A stretch of DNA of 47,905 bases from Candidatus Coprenecus merdipullorum (GCA_019118865.1 DWYD01000205.1:1-47905); one strand, 5' to 3'. Counted from the first letter of the stretch, positions 9,615 through 18,527 are shown. Made by a program: numbers and translations. Notes: generated by a model not told the origin, from the letters alone.

Positions 9615-10556
9615 TTAGATCAGTCCAAGTTCATGGAGGATCTTGTTGGTATTTCTCTGTTTTTCGGCACCCTCGTGGAACCTCTTTTCCTCATCGGCAG
9701 TCAATTCTACTTTAACTATTCCTTCTACGCCGTCTTTGCCGATTACTACAGGTACGCCGAGGCAGATGTCCTCCTCGCCATATTCACCGTTCTGAGGAAC
9801 GCTGCAGGGGATGATTCTCTTCTCGTCGTGCAGGATGGCGCGGACGATGCTTGCTGCACAGGCGCCGGGTGCGTAGTATGCGGAAGTACCCATAAGTTTG
9901 GTGATTGTTGCACCGCCTACCATGGTGTCTGCTATCACTTTCTCCCGCTGCTCAGCTGTGAGGAGCTTCTCGATCTTGCCGCCCTTGTAGAGCACGCTGC
10001 TCATCAGTGGAACCATTGTGGCGTCACCGTGTGCTCCGATAACCATACCGTCAATCTCGCACATAGGCACGTTGAGAGCCTGGCTCAGGTAGTAAGTGAA
10101 ACGGCTGCTGTCCAGAGCGCCGCCCATACCGATGAGGTGGTTCTTCTTTACGCCGCTGGTCTTGTATGTAAGGTATGTCATGGTATCCATGGGGTTTGAG
10201 ACCATAACGATGAATGCCTCGGGGGAGTTCTTTACCACGTTGGCAACTACCTCGCTGACGATTTTTGCGTTTGTGCCGATAAGGTCCTCTCTGGACATAC
10301 CCGGCTTGCGGGGCATACCGGATGTGATGACTACTACGTCGGAGCCTGCTGTGGCCTCGTAGTTGTTGGTCACTCCTGTGATCTTGGTGTTGATACCCAT
10401 TATTTTGGCTGACTGCTGGATGTCAATGGCCTTGCCCTCTGCGAAACCCTCTCTAACGTCGAGAAGTACGACTTCTTTGCAGATATTCCAGCTTGCGAGT
10501 ACGTTGGCGCAGGTTGCACCTACATTGCCAACTCCGATAACACTAACTTTTGACAT
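9615..10556 (-). CDS. mdh: Malate dehydrogenase (NAD-dependent, LDH-like type)
   Basis: Mdh interconverts malate and oxaloacetate; together with fumarase and FrdAB it forms the reductive C4 branch that makes succinate. The 313-residue protein starts MSKVSVIGVGNVGAT with the Rossmann GxGxxG (about 7-13). It has the substrate-binding MPRKPGMSR loop, NPMDTMTYL, and the catalytic histidine in GAHGDATMVP. The ATG at 10554-10556 is chosen because upstream in-frame codons lie in the AT-rich promoter region and are not family-like. It is divergent from ybeY with about 50 bp between starts. Codon use is biased as in frdAB. Confidence 0.96.
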   Translation of the reverse strand: MSKVSVIGVGNVGATCANVLASWNICKEVVLLDVREGFAEGKAIDIQQSAKIMGINTKITGVTNNYEATAGSDVVVITSGMPRKPGMSREDLIGTNAKIVSEVVANVVKNSPEAFIVMVSNPMDTMTYLTYKTSGVKKNHLIGMGGALDSSRFTYYLSQALNVPMCEIDGMVIGAHGDATMVPLMSSVLYKGGKIEKLLTAEQREKVIADTMVGGATITKLMGTSAYYAPGACAASIVRAILHDEKRIIPCSVPQNGEYGEEDICLGVPVVIGKDGVEGIVKVELTADEEKRFHEGAEKQRNTNKILHELGLI

Positions 10557-10607
10557 AGTTGTAATTTTATTAAATTTACAAAAATTTTTAAGCAAAAATC
10601 AGACCGC

Positions 10608-11093
10608 ATGATAAGATTTGAAGTCATAGATGCAACCTTCAATTTGCGACGCAAAAATGCAATTAAAAATTGGATTAACGAAATCATTCTGAGTAAAAAT
10701 CGCAAAACAGGCTCAGTAAATTACCTATTTGCGTCCGACGACTATGTGCTGGATGTCAACCGTCAGTATCTGGGACACGATTACTATACAGACATCATAA
10801 CTTTTGATACGTCCGGTTACGGGACCATCAGTCCAGGTAAGAAACCCGAAAACATCCTTTCGGCTGATATAGTAATCAGTCTTGATACTGTTCTTGCCAA
10901 CAGCTCAACATACGGTACAACGTTTTCAGCCGAGCTTTACAGGGTTATGGCTCACGGAATCCTGCATCTCCTTGATTTTGATGATCATACAGAACTAGAA
11001 AGAGCTCGGATGCGTGATGCTGAGGATCAGGCCTTGAAATTACTTCCTGAATTCGGATTAGGGGAAGACCAGGTATATCATTCAACCAAATAA
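10608..11093 (+). CDS. ybeY: Endoribonuclease YbeY (rRNA maturation factor)
   Basis: YbeY is a zinc-dependent single-strand endoribonuclease for 16S rRNA 3'-end maturation and ribosome quality control. The 161-residue protein has the family's metal-binding region HGILHLLDFDDH with H116 and H120. Where many family members have the third histidine, this one has D126 followed by H127; a D or K at this place is usual in Bacteroidota versions as far as I recall. The upstream ASDDYVLDVNRQYLGHDYYTDIITF segment is also characteristic. The gene ends 1 nt before the mnmG ATG, so the pair is likely one transcript. Confidence 0.94.
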   Translation: MIRFEVIDATFNLRRKNAIKNWINEIILSKNRKTGSVNYLFASDDYVLDVNRQYLGHDYYTDIITFDTSGYGTISPGKKPENILSADIVISLDTVLANSSTYGTTFSAELYRVMAHGILHLLDFDDHTELERARMRDAEDQALKLLPEFGLGEDQVYHSTK

Positions 11094-11094
11094 A

Positions 11095-13068
11095 ATGCAA
11101 ACTCATTACGATATTATAGTCATAGGAGCGGGACATGCAGGATGCGAGGCTGCATATGCTTCTGCAGTCATGGGGGCATCCACACTTCTTATCACCATGG
11201 ACCTCAACAAGATAGCACAAATGTCATGTAATCCTTCTATTGGGGGAATAGCTAAAGGTCAGATAATAAGAGAGATAGATGCTTTGGGCGGTATGTCTGC
11301 AATAGTTACTGACGCAAGTACACTCCAGTTCCGAATGCTTAACCGCTCTAAAGGTCCGGCTATGTGGAGTCCCCGTGCGCAGTGCGACAGAATCTCGTAT
11401 TCGCAAAACTGGAGGTGGATTCTAGAGAATACACCGGGCTTGTATCTTTGGCAGGACACTGTCAGTAATTTCAATTTTTCAGAACATGGGGAAATAATTT
11501 CCGTTGAGACATCCCTTGGCGGTAGGTTCACGGCAGGTTATTACATTCTTACTGCCGGTACATTTCTCAACGGACGTATTTTCGTCGGTGACCGTACCGC
11601 CGAGGGTGGGAGAGTGTCAGAACCCTCATCCTATCTGATCTCCTCCCAGCTTCGAGACAAGGGGATTCAGACGTCCAGGATGAAAACTGGCACGCCGCCT
11701 CGTGTGGATGTGCGTTCAGTTGATCTTTCCCGTCTCATCCTACAGTCAGGAGACGAGTCACCGGAAAAGTTTTCATATCTGCCGTATCTTTCTTCGGCGC
11801 AGCGTCAGGATATACCCCAGATGAACTGCTATATTGCGCACACCAATCCTAAAGTGCATGAAATTCTCCGTTCCGCCTTCGACAGGTCCCCGCTTTTTTC
11901 TGGAAAGATATCCGGTATAGGACCCAGGTATTGTCCAAGTATTGAAGATAAGCTCCGCACGTTCTCTGATAAGGATTCTCATCAGATATTTTTAGAGCCT
12001 GAAGGAAGGAGTTCTTTGGAGTATTATCTTCAGGGTTTTTCATCTTCACTTCCTTTTGAGGTTCAGCTTGAGGCTCTCTCACACGTTGAAGGTTTCGAAG
12101 ACGTACATCTGTTGCGTCCCGCCTATGCAATCGAGTATGATTTTTTTGATCCTACACAGCTAGATCATACACTACGCTCGAAGGTTATTTCCAATCTTTA
12201 CCTGGCAGGTCAGGTAAACGGGACAACCGGGTATGAGGAAGCTGCTGCACAAGGTATTGTCGCTGGAATCAATGCAGTCCTTCGTACCCGTGAGCAAGAC
12301 GAATTTATTCTTTCCCGTGATTCATCATATATCGGTGTGTTGATTGATGATCTTGTAACAAAGGGAGTAGATGAACCTTATAGGATGTTCACTTCAAGGG
12401 CGGAATATAGAATTCTCTTGCGGCAGGACAACGCTGACGAGCGCTTGACCCCGCTGTCTCATAAAATCGGTCTTGCCTCCGATTACAGAATGCGCCTCTT
12501 GGAAACTAAGGTAGCATCTGTACGTGCTCTTACCAAAGTATGCTCACAGGTAAAGCCATCCGTTGCAGACCTCAATCCAGTTTTAGAATCTCACGGGACG
12601 TCACCGCTTACCTCCCCCAAGTCTATTTCCTCACTTCTCACAAGACCGCAGATTTCAATAACCGACCTTCTTCAATTCGTTCCACGTGGAACATTGGACG
12701 AGATTCTTCGTGCCTCGCTTACCTCTCTGTCCTTTTCAGACTACCTGCCCGTATCTATGATCCCTGAATCCCTAAAAAGTCTTTGTCCTGAGACCCCATC
12801 AATATTTGCTTCGATTGTTTCCTCAACTGAAATTTTAATCAAGTACTCCGGCTATATAGAGCGTGAGGCCGAGCTTGCAAAAAAATTGATAAAGTTGGAA
12901 GGTCTAAAAATTCCGCAGGACTTTGATTACTCACGAATTGACTCGCTTTCGATTGAATCCCGGATGAAGCTGACTAAACATAGACCCCGAACTATAGCCG
13001 AGGCTTCGCGTATTCCAGGAGTTTCTCCCTCCGATATTTCAGTTCTTCTTGTGTATTTCGGCAGATAG
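11095..13068 (+). CDS. mnmG: tRNA uridine-5-carboxymethylaminomethyl modification enzyme MnmG (GidA)
   Basis: MnmG, with MnmE, installs the cmnm5 group on U34 of certain tRNAs using FAD, NADH and methylene-tetrahydrofolate. The 657-residue length is slightly longer than the usual 620-640. Visible motifs are the FAD-binding GAGHAGCEAA at the N-terminus, the family signature MSCNPSIGGIAKGQ, the GPRYCPSIEDK stretch, and AGQVNGTTGYEEAAAQG at the second FAD-contact region. The C-terminal helical domain ends in RPRTIAEASRIPGVSPSDIS. A perfect GTTCCACGTGGAAC palindrome is embedded at 12679-12692, encoding part of FVPRGTL, and a second lies just after the stop. Confidence 0.97.
   Translation: MQTHYDIIVIGAGHAGCEAAYASAVMGASTLLITMDLNKIAQMSCNPSIGGIAKGQIIREIDALGGMSAIVTDASTLQFRMLNRSKGPAMWSPRAQCDRISYSQNWRWILENTPGLYLWQDTVSNFNFSEHGEIISVETSLGGRFTAGYYILTAGTFLNGRIFVGDRTAEGGRVSEPSSYLISSQLRDKGIQTSRMKTGTPPRVDVRSVDLSRLILQSGDESPEKFSYLPYLSSAQRQDIPQMNCYIAHTNPKVHEILRSAFDRSPLFSGKISGIGPRYCPSIEDKLRTFSDKDSHQIFLEPEGRSSLEYYLQGFSSSLPFEVQLEALSHVEGFEDVHLLRPAYAIEYDFFDPTQLDHTLRSKVISNLYLAGQVNGTTGYEEAAAQGIVAGINAVLRTREQDEFILSRDSSYIGVLIDDLVTKGVDEPYRMFTSRAEYRILLRQDNADERLTPLSHKIGLASDYRMRLLETKVASVRALTKVCSQVKPSVADLNPVLESHGTSPLTSPKSISSLLTRPQISITDLLQFVPRGTLDEILRASLTSLSFSDYLPVSMIPESLKSLCPETPSIFASIVSSTEILIKYSGYIEREAELAKKLIKLEGLKIPQDFDYSRIDSLSIESRMKLTKHRPRTIAEASRIPGVSPSDISVLLVYFGR
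12679..12692. promoter_or_regulatory. parS: parS-like palindrome inside mnmG
   Basis: GTTCCACGTGGAAC is a perfect 14-bp palindrome that fits the conserved bacterial parS consensus (TGTTnCACGTGnAACA). Its flanks, C on the left and A on the right, match one side of the 16-bp form. The site is read through as coding sequence in mnmG. A second identical copy occurs 392 bp downstream. Confidence 0.7.
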
Positions 13069-13070
13069 TT

Positions 13071-13084
13071 GTTCCACGTGGAAC
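13071..13084. promoter_or_regulatory. parS: parS-like palindrome between mnmG and the GNAT gene
   Basis: A second exact GTTCCACGTGGAAC sits in the 19-nt gap between the convergent mnmG and acetyltransferase stop codons; T precedes it as in the 16-bp parS form. Its own symmetry could allow a small hairpin, but there is no T-tract, so a terminator role is unlikely. Confidence 0.72.
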
Positions 13085-13087
13085 GTA

Positions 13088-13903
13088 CTACTCCATTGCG
13101 AAGCTAAAGAATGCGGAACTGTCTGGTGGAAGTGAGAAAGGTTTGCAAAGTAAGTACTTTTCTCCATCGTTTTGCGATGGGGTGGACAGAAGGACGCTTA
13201 CAGCGTCAGGATAAAGGGTACGTATGGCTGAGAGTACGACAGGTAGGGATGTCATTTCTATATCGAGACCGGCCTCTTCGCATATTATGACACCGCTGTC
13301 TTCGGAGGAAGGGTAGGACAGGAGGTAGGACTCACCGCCATTGATCTCCACAGCGTGCCCCCGGCAATAATCAATATATGATAGAATATAACCGCAGGTG
13401 TCTTCCGGCCACTCTATCAGTCCTGTCCCGCTGTAGAATCTACGGCGGAGGGAGTGGTAGCGTGAAGCGGAGAGTGTGTTTGTCTCTATTTCTGCCGGTA
13501 TCATGGCCAGCGGAAGCTTCTCACGGTACCTGAATATATTATGGGAGTAGCCTTGTCTTTGATAGTATCCGAACAGTGTCGGACTTGCGGGCCTCAGCAG
13601 GAAGAATTCCATGCCCTCATTCTCGATGCAGTGCCGCTCGACTTCCTGAAGCAGGCCGATTGCGTAGCCGTGCCCGCGCTGAACCGGATCAGTGCATACT
13701 CCGTAGACATAGCCTCCAGTAATACTTTTGTAAGAGATGGGAAAAACAGAGAGGGCGGAGACTGTAATCCCCCCCCTCTCCAGAGTGTATGTCCTGCAAT
13801 GTCGGAATCCCCGGCCGAAGAACAGATCCAGGAAGGAGGAGTCTGCTTCGAAACACTGCTTCCAGAGGCGTCGGAGGACAGGTATGTTATCTGTAGATTT
13901 CAC
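13088..13903 (-). CDS. GNAT-family N-acetyltransferase
   Basis: This 271-residue protein has the acetyl-CoA binding core VYGVCTDPVQRGHGYAIGLLQEVERHC, whose RGHGYA matches the Q/R-x-x-G-x-G/A motif, followed by FFLLRPASPTLFGYYQRQGY. The C-terminal 130 residues are extra and resemble the double-domain GNAT/Eis-like layout, but I cannot name the acceptor. Translation starts at GTG (13901-13903), overlapping the 3' end of the upstream fadD-like gene by 17 nt, which implies coupling. It converges with mnmG, with the second parS-like site between the two stops. Confidence 0.82.
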   Translation of the reverse strand: MKSTDNIPVLRRLWKQCFEADSSFLDLFFGRGFRHCRTYTLERGGITVSALSVFPISYKSITGGYVYGVCTDPVQRGHGYAIGLLQEVERHCIENEGMEFFLLRPASPTLFGYYQRQGYSHNIFRYREKLPLAMIPAEIETNTLSASRYHSLRRRFYSGTGLIEWPEDTCGYILSYIDYCRGHAVEINGGESYLLSYPSSEDSGVIICEEAGLDIEMTSLPVVLSAIRTLYPDAVSVLLSTPSQNDGEKYLLCKPFSLPPDSSAFFSFAME

Positions 13904-15662
13904 TTATGATGCCGCTGTATCTGGAGTTAAGTTTTGCCCGCTTAAGTTTAAGGGTCTGTGAAAGCAGTCCATTTGCAGGAGTCCACTCATCGCATACTAC
14001 ACGTTCGCGCTTAATCTGTTCGTGAGGAGCGAGTTTGGAGTTTGTCTGGTCTACGATGCTGTGCAGGAATGCGACAACTTTGGGGTCCGCTGCAAGCTGG
14101 TGGTTGTCCAGATCTCCAAGTCCATTTTCCTGGGCCCAGTGGCGCAGGTGGTCGAAGTCGGGGACGATGACGGCAGAGGCGAATTTCTGATTTTCTCCGA
14201 AGACAAAGCAGTTCTGGATGTACGGTGATTCCTTGAGCAGATTTTCGATTACCTGCGGGGCGACGTATTTGCCGAGGGAGAGTTTGAAGATTTCCTTTTT
14301 ACGGTCGGTTATCTGAAGGTACTTCCCGTCTACCAGACGTCCGATGTCTCCAGTGTGGAGAAATCCCTCTGAATCGATGACTTCCCGGGTGGCTTCCGGA
14401 TTCTTATAGTAGCCCAGCATGACATGTGGCCCCTTGGTGAGAATCTCGCCGTCTTCGGCAAACTTCAGTTCTGTGCGTTCCATCGGCTTGCCGACGGTGC
14501 CGATGATGTTGATGCCCTCCACCGGATTGTTCACAGCGATGACGGGGGAGGCCTCGGTCATGCCGTAGCCCTCGTAGATGTGGAGGCGTGCGGCATTGAA
14601 GAGCCGGATGATTTTGGCCTGTATCGATGATCCGCCGGATACTATTAGCATTTCGTGACCGCCGAGATTTTCTCTCCATTTGCTGTAGACGAGGCGGTCG
14701 TAAAGATTGCGTTTGGCTCTGTATATCAGGCTATTATTGTAGTTGTCATAGTTGTTGGCAAAGTCCCAGGCGAGTCGGTAGACAGTCCTTTTGAAGCCTT
14801 TTAGATGCCTGCCGGCCGCTTCCAGCTTCGAGTACATCATCTCGAGTACTCGGGGTACGGCGCAGAATCCGTCTGCGTGGCAGTCGGCCAAATCCCTGGC
14901 CAAAGTGCCCAAACTCTCTGCGTAATAGATACTTATGCCGATATACTGGTACTCGTAGTTCATGCTTCTCTCGTAGACGTGGCACAGTGGGAGGAAGCTG
15001 AGCATCTTCTGGTCGGAGCGGACTGTCTGTTTGACGGCATGGCCATAGGCGTTGAACATCAGGTTGTGGTGGGATAGCACTACGCCTTTCGGGGTGCCGG
15101 TGGTGCCTGAGGTGTATATGATAGATACAGGCTCATCAGTTCCTGTATCCTTCTTAATCTTCTCTATAATAGGCTTTTGGACAAGTTCAACGCGCTTGCC
15201 TATTTCATATAGGTCTCTGAAACACTGAACATTGTCCGAGTCATCCATGAGGATTATACGGGCCGGTTGTTCCATTTTGCGTACTATCGGCTCGATTTTG
15301 CGGTACTGGCTCATGGTTCCTATGAAGATAATCTTTGCATCGCTATGATTGAATATGTAGAGATATTCATCAGCGCTGAGGGTGGGGTATACCGGTACAT
15401 GTACAAGTCCTGCCATGCTCAGGCCCATGTCGGTAAAATTCCATTCAGGGCGGTTGTTGCAGATAGTGACGGCTTTGTCCCCTTTGCAGTAACCAAGAGA
15501 TGAGAGGGCGTAGGCTATCAGGTGGGAATTGCGGACGTAGTCCTTGACACTGAACTTTATCCATTCTTTTCCAGACTTTCTGCACAGCATGTCCTGTTTG
15601 TCGGGAAATCTTTCTTCCAGCTTCGCCAGAAGGTCGTAGGTGTGGGCGACTTCTTGTAACAT
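13887..15662 (-). CDS. Long-chain acyl-CoA synthetase (AMP-forming)
   Basis: This 591-residue enzyme of the ANL superfamily activates a fatty acid with ATP and CoA through an acyl-adenylate. The P-loop YTSGTTGTPKG lies near residue 180. It is followed by FLPLCHVYERS, the adenine-binding EGYGMTEASPV, the hinge region FLHTGDIGRLVDGKYLQITDRKKEIFKLS, and a C-terminal lid with KLSLGKYVAPQVIE. The FLPLCHVYER and KYVAP variants are typical of long-chain (FadD15-like) ligases. There is no signal peptide; peripheral membrane association is usual. A predicted promoter lies just upstream and a terminator separates it from gcvH. The acetyltransferase gene overlaps its 3' end. Confidence 0.92.
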   Translation of the reverse strand: MLQEVAHTYDLLAKLEERFPDKQDMLCRKSGKEWIKFSVKDYVRNSHLIAYALSSLGYCKGDKAVTICNNRPEWNFTDMGLSMAGLVHVPVYPTLSADEYLYIFNHSDAKIIFIGTMSQYRKIEPIVRKMEQPARIILMDDSDNVQCFRDLYEIGKRVELVQKPIIEKIKKDTGTDEPVSIIYTSGTTGTPKGVVLSHHNLMFNAYGHAVKQTVRSDQKMLSFLPLCHVYERSMNYEYQYIGISIYYAESLGTLARDLADCHADGFCAVPRVLEMMYSKLEAAGRHLKGFKRTVYRLAWDFANNYDNYNNSLIYRAKRNLYDRLVYSKWRENLGGHEMLIVSGGSSIQAKIIRLFNAARLHIYEGYGMTEASPVIAVNNPVEGINIIGTVGKPMERTELKFAEDGEILTKGPHVMLGYYKNPEATREVIDSEGFLHTGDIGRLVDGKYLQITDRKKEIFKLSLGKYVAPQVIENLLKESPYIQNCFVFGENQKFASAVIVPDFDHLRHWAQENGLGDLDNHQLAADPKVVAFLHSIVDQTNSKLAPHEQIKRERVVCDEWTPANGLLSQTLKLKRAKLNSRYSGIISEIYR

Positions 15663-15687
15663 AGGCTTGAGAATTTAATGTTTCTGA

Positions 15688-15695
15688 CAAATATA
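15688..15695 (-). promoter_or_regulatory. Predicted -7 promoter element for the acyl-CoA synthetase gene
   Basis: On the minus strand TATATTTG matches TAnnTTTG. A start of transcription near 15681 would give a leader of about 20 nt to the ATG at 15662. The element directly abuts the T-run of the gcvH terminator. Confidence 0.5.
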
Positions 15696-15726
15696 CAAAA
15701 AAGGCCGGACATTCCTGCCCGGCCTG
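15695..15726 (-). terminator. Intrinsic terminator after gcvH
   Basis: Minus-strand stem AGGCCGG / CCGGCCT with a short loop is followed by six T. It lies 26 nt past the gcvH stop. Confidence 0.9.
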
Positions 15727-15751
15727 TGCTGTTATGTGTACACTTTCTGGA

Positions 15752-16126
15752 CTAGAGGATGGCTGCGTAAGCGTCAGCGTCCATCAGCTCATCGAGTTCA
15801 GCGGGGTTGGTGAGCCTGATTTTGATCATCCAGCCCTCTCCGTAAGGATCGGTGTTGACGGTCTGGGGAGCTCCCTCGAGAGCTGCGTTGACCTCGATTA
15901 TCTCGCCGGATACAGGCATGAAGGCATCGGCAACTGTCTTAACAGCCTCGATGGCTCCGAAAACCTCTTCCTTGTCAAGGGTCTCGCCCTGTGTCTGAAT
16001 GTCTACGAAGACGATGTCTCCGAGCTGATCCTGAGCGTAATCGGTGATACCGACGGTAGCTACATCGCCGTCAACCTTTACCCACTCGTGATCCTTGGTG
16101 TACTTCAAATTGCTAGGTATGTTCAT
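15752..16126 (-). CDS. gcvH: Glycine cleavage system H protein
   Basis: GcvH shuttles the aminomethyl group of glycine on a lipoyl arm between the P, T and L proteins. The 124-residue length is typical. The lipoylated lysine is K63 in [20 protein letters not shown]. The rest of the fold is recognisable from [13 protein letters not shown] and [18 protein letters not shown] at the N-terminus. The other gcv genes are not in the window. It has its own predicted promoter (16157-16164) and a strong terminator, so it seems to be monocistronic; no glycine riboswitch could fit in its short leader. Confidence 0.96.
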   Translation of the reverse strand: MNIPSNLKYTKDHEWVKVDGDVATVGITDYAQDQLGDIVFVDIQTQGETLDKEEVFGAIEAVKTVADAFMPVSGEIIEVNAALEGAPQTVNTDPYGEGWMIKIRLTNPAELDELMDADAYAAIL

Positions 16127-16156
16127 AACCGGTTATATTTAATTGTTAAACTGGTG

Positions 16157-16164
16157 CAAATGTA
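16157..16164 (-). promoter_or_regulatory. Predicted -7 promoter element for gcvH
   Basis: TACATTTG on the minus strand matches TAnnTTTG. The implied leader is about 24 nt. Confidence 0.5.
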
Positions 16165-16181
16165 TTAAAAAGCTTTCTAGT

Positions 16182-16763
16182 CTACAACATTTTTAAGGCT
16201 TTTTTGATGATGTCTTCCAGAGACAGGCCGGGTTCTTTTTTGACGATTGAGGCAACGGTTTTCTCTACAGCATTTTTCGTAAATCCCAGCATTACAAGGG
16301 CCGAGCATGCTTCCGTTGTATTGGCTGCCGAGGATCCTCCCGACAGGTCGAGTTCCGCTCCTCCCTTGGAAATCTTGTCCTTGAGCTCGATGATGACCTT
16401 CTGGGCTGTCTTCAGCCCGATGCCCTTGACTCCCTTGATGCGGTTCACGTCGCCGGAGACTATCGCGGTGGACACTTCGTCGGCCGTGAGGGACGAGAGC
16501 ATCATCCTGGCTGTGTTGGGGCCTATGCCGGAGACTCCGATGAGGAGGGCGAAGATCCGCCGCTCCTCCTTGTCATAGAATCCGTAGAGAGTCTCTTCGT
16601 CCTCGCGCAGATGGTGATGGACGTATATTTTCACATCCTTCTGCCCCTGCAGGCGGTCGTAGGTGTTGAGGGATATCTGGAGCTTGAAGCCGATGCCGTG
16701 GCATTCGACCACCGCCTCCGCCGGAGAGAGCTCCTCCAGGCTGCCTCTGATGTAGTCGTACAT
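16182..16763 (-). CDS. ruvA: Holliday junction branch migration protein RuvA
   Basis: RuvA binds the four-way junction as a tetramer and loads RuvB. The 193-residue protein begins MYDYIRGSLEELSPAEAVVE, the OB-fold. It has two helix-hairpin-helix motifs (LIGVSGIGPNTARMML and IKGVKGIGLKTAQKVIIELK) and a C-terminal RuvB-binding domain (SALVMLGFTKNAVEKTVASIV). The start at 16761-16763 is chosen because longer in-frame starts add sequence lying over the divergent sufS promoter. ruvA is unlinked to ruvB here. Confidence 0.96.
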   Translation of the reverse strand: MYDYIRGSLEELSPAEAVVECHGIGFKLQISLNTYDRLQGQKDVKIYVHHHLREDEETLYGFYDKEERRIFALLIGVSGIGPNTARMMLSSLTADEVSTAIVSGDVNRIKGVKGIGLKTAQKVIIELKDKISKGGAELDLSGGSSAANTTEACSALVMLGFTKNAVEKTVASIVKKEPGLSLEDIIKKALKML

Positions 16764-16799
16764 GGTGCTTTTTTTCTGATAAATTTCTGCAAATTTACT

Positions 16800-16807
16800 T
16801 ACTTTTG
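16800..16807 (+). promoter_or_regulatory. Predicted -7 promoter element for the suf operon
   Basis: TACTTTTG matches TAnnTTTG. Transcription would begin around 16814, just ahead of a good Shine-Dalgarno AAAGGAGA and the sufS ATG at 16834. Confidence 0.5.
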
Positions 16808-16833
16808 TGCAAATTTTGAAAGGAGACGGAACC

Positions 16834-18060
16834 ATGATCAGAGAAATAGAGCAGATACGGAGTCTTTTCCCCTACCTCGCGCATGTGGACAGAAACGGCA
16901 GACCTTTGATTTACTTCGACAGTGCCGCCACATCTCAGAAACCTGCTGCGGTACTGGAAGCTGTCGGGCACTGGCTTGCGGAGGCCAATGCCAATGTCCA
17001 CCGCGCCATCTACGGTCTTGCCGCCTCCGCCACCGAACACTACGAGGCCGGGAGGGAGGCCGTCCGCGGACTCATCAACGCCGCCTCGAAGGACGAGATA
17101 GTCCTTACCTCCGGTACCACCGCCTCCATCAACCTGCTGGCCAATATCTACGGACAGCAGTACATCCGTCCCGGGGATGAGATCCTCCTTTCGGAGGGAG
17201 AGCATCACTCCAACATTGTTCCCTGGCAGATGCTTTGCGCCCGGACGGGGGCACGCCTGAGATATTTTCCCGTAGGGGAGGACGGGCAGTGGGACCTCGG
17301 CACTGCGGAGCGGATCCTGGCTGAGGGCAAGGTGAAAATAGTCTCTGCCGCGCATATCTCCAATGTGCTGGGCATCGTCAATCCTGTGGGAGAGCTTACC
17401 GTGCTGGCTCACAGGTACGGCGCCGTGATACATCTGGACGGGGCGCAGGGGATAGTCCACGAGGGCATTGACGTGCAGGAGACGCCCTGCGATTTCTATT
17501 CTTTCTCCGGACATAAGCTCTATGCGCTGACCGGTACCGGAGTGCTCTACGGCCGCCGCAGTCTGCTGGAGACCCTGCCGCCGTGGATGGGAGGCGGGGA
17601 GATGGTGGACACGGTGACGTATGAGAGGACCACATACGCTCCGGTTCCGCTGAGATTCGAGGCCGGAACGCCTAATTTCATAGCTGCTGCAACTTTAAAG
17701 CCCGCCATCGATTTCGTCACTTCAGTAGATGTACCGCAAGTAAGGGAAAATGAAAAGCGGATGACCGATTATCTCATGCGGGAGTTGAACGCTGTGGACG
17801 GTCTGAGGATTATCGGAAGCGGCGGAAAGAAGGTCCCGCTGATATCATTTACCGTCGATGGGGCGCATCACAGCGACATAGCCACCCTTCTGGACAAGAT
17901 GGGAGTGGCCGTCCGTTCCGGGCAGATGTGCTCCGAGCCGCTGCTGGCCAAGTTCGGGCTGACGGGAGCGGTGCGGGTCTCCCTGGCGGCCTACAACACG
18001 ATGCAGGAGTGTGAGGCATTCATGACTGCGCTGCGCAGAGTGCTGGCAATGTTGAGATAA
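16834..18060 (+). CDS. sufS: Cysteine desulfurase SufS
   Basis: SufS is a PLP enzyme that removes sulfur from cysteine and passes it as persulfide to SufE for Fe-S cluster assembly. The 408-residue protein has the PLP lysine in FYSFSGHKLYALTGTG (K228), the family motif EGEHHSNIVPWQ, and the persulfide cysteine in RSGQMCSEPL (C366), which matches the group II desulfurases. The start at 16834 follows AAAGGAGA at the right distance; the earlier GTG at 16807 lies in the promoter. The next gene is sufE, 32 nt downstream, supporting the assignment. SufB, SufC and SufD are not in the window. Confidence 0.95.
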   Translation: MIREIEQIRSLFPYLAHVDRNGRPLIYFDSAATSQKPAAVLEAVGHWLAEANANVHRAIYGLAASATEHYEAGREAVRGLINAASKDEIVLTSGTTASINLLANIYGQQYIRPGDEILLSEGEHHSNIVPWQMLCARTGARLRYFPVGEDGQWDLGTAERILAEGKVKIVSAAHISNVLGIVNPVGELTVLAHRYGAVIHLDGAQGIVHEGIDVQETPCDFYSFSGHKLYALTGTGVLYGRRSLLETLPPWMGGGEMVDTVTYERTTYAPVPLRFEAGTPNFIAAATLKPAIDFVTSVDVPQVRENEKRMTDYLMRELNAVDGLRIIGSGGKKVPLISFTVDGAHHSDIATLLDKMGVAVRSGQMCSEPLLAKFGLTGAVRVSLAAYNTMQECEAFMTALRRVLAMLR

Positions 18061-18092
18061 ACAGAATTCATTTCAATAAAAGATACAGGACA

Positions 18093-18524
18093 ATGACGGA
18101 CTATACATCATCTATCAGGCAGGTTCAGCAGGAGATAGTGGACGAGTTCGCCGCCTTCGGGGACTGGATGGACAAGTACGAGTATCTCATCGAGCTGGGT
18201 CATTCCCTGCCCGTAATCGACGAGCAGAAAAAGCAGGAGGACCGCCTCATCAAGGGCTGCCAGTCCCGGGTATGGCTCGACAGCGAGTTCCGTGACGGCA
18301 GGCTGTGGTTTACGGCGGACAGCGACGCAATCATCACAAAGGGCATCATCTCCCTCCTCATCCGGGTCTACAACGGCAGGACCCCGGACGAGATACTCTC
18401 CGCCGACAATTCATTTATCGAGGAGATAGGACTCCGTGAGAATCTGTCGCCGACCCGGGCCAACGGACTGGTGTCGATGATGGAGCAGATACGCGAGGAC
18501 GCCATGAAGTACAAAGGACAGTAA
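18093..18524 (+). CDS. sufE: Sulfur acceptor protein SufE
   Basis: SufE takes sulfur from SufS and stimulates its turnover. The 143-residue protein shows the characteristic DWMDKYEYLIELGHSLP segment and the acceptor cysteine in KGCQSRVWLD (C56), plus the C-terminal LSPTRANGLVSMMEQIR pattern. It follows sufS and is separated by 3 nt from the sufT-like gene. Confidence 0.95.
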   Translation: MTDYTSSIRQVQQEIVDEFAAFGDWMDKYEYLIELGHSLPVIDEQKKQEDRLIKGCQSRVWLDSEFRDGRLWFTADSDAIITKGIISLLIRVYNGRTPDEILSADNSFIEEIGLRENLSPTRANGLVSMMEQIREDAMKYKGQ

Positions 18525-18527
18525 GTT

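Noticed and set aside
16127-16181. A glycine riboswitch before gcvH
   Set aside because: The whole gap to the next gene is 55 bp and contains a promoter element; there is no room for the aptamer.
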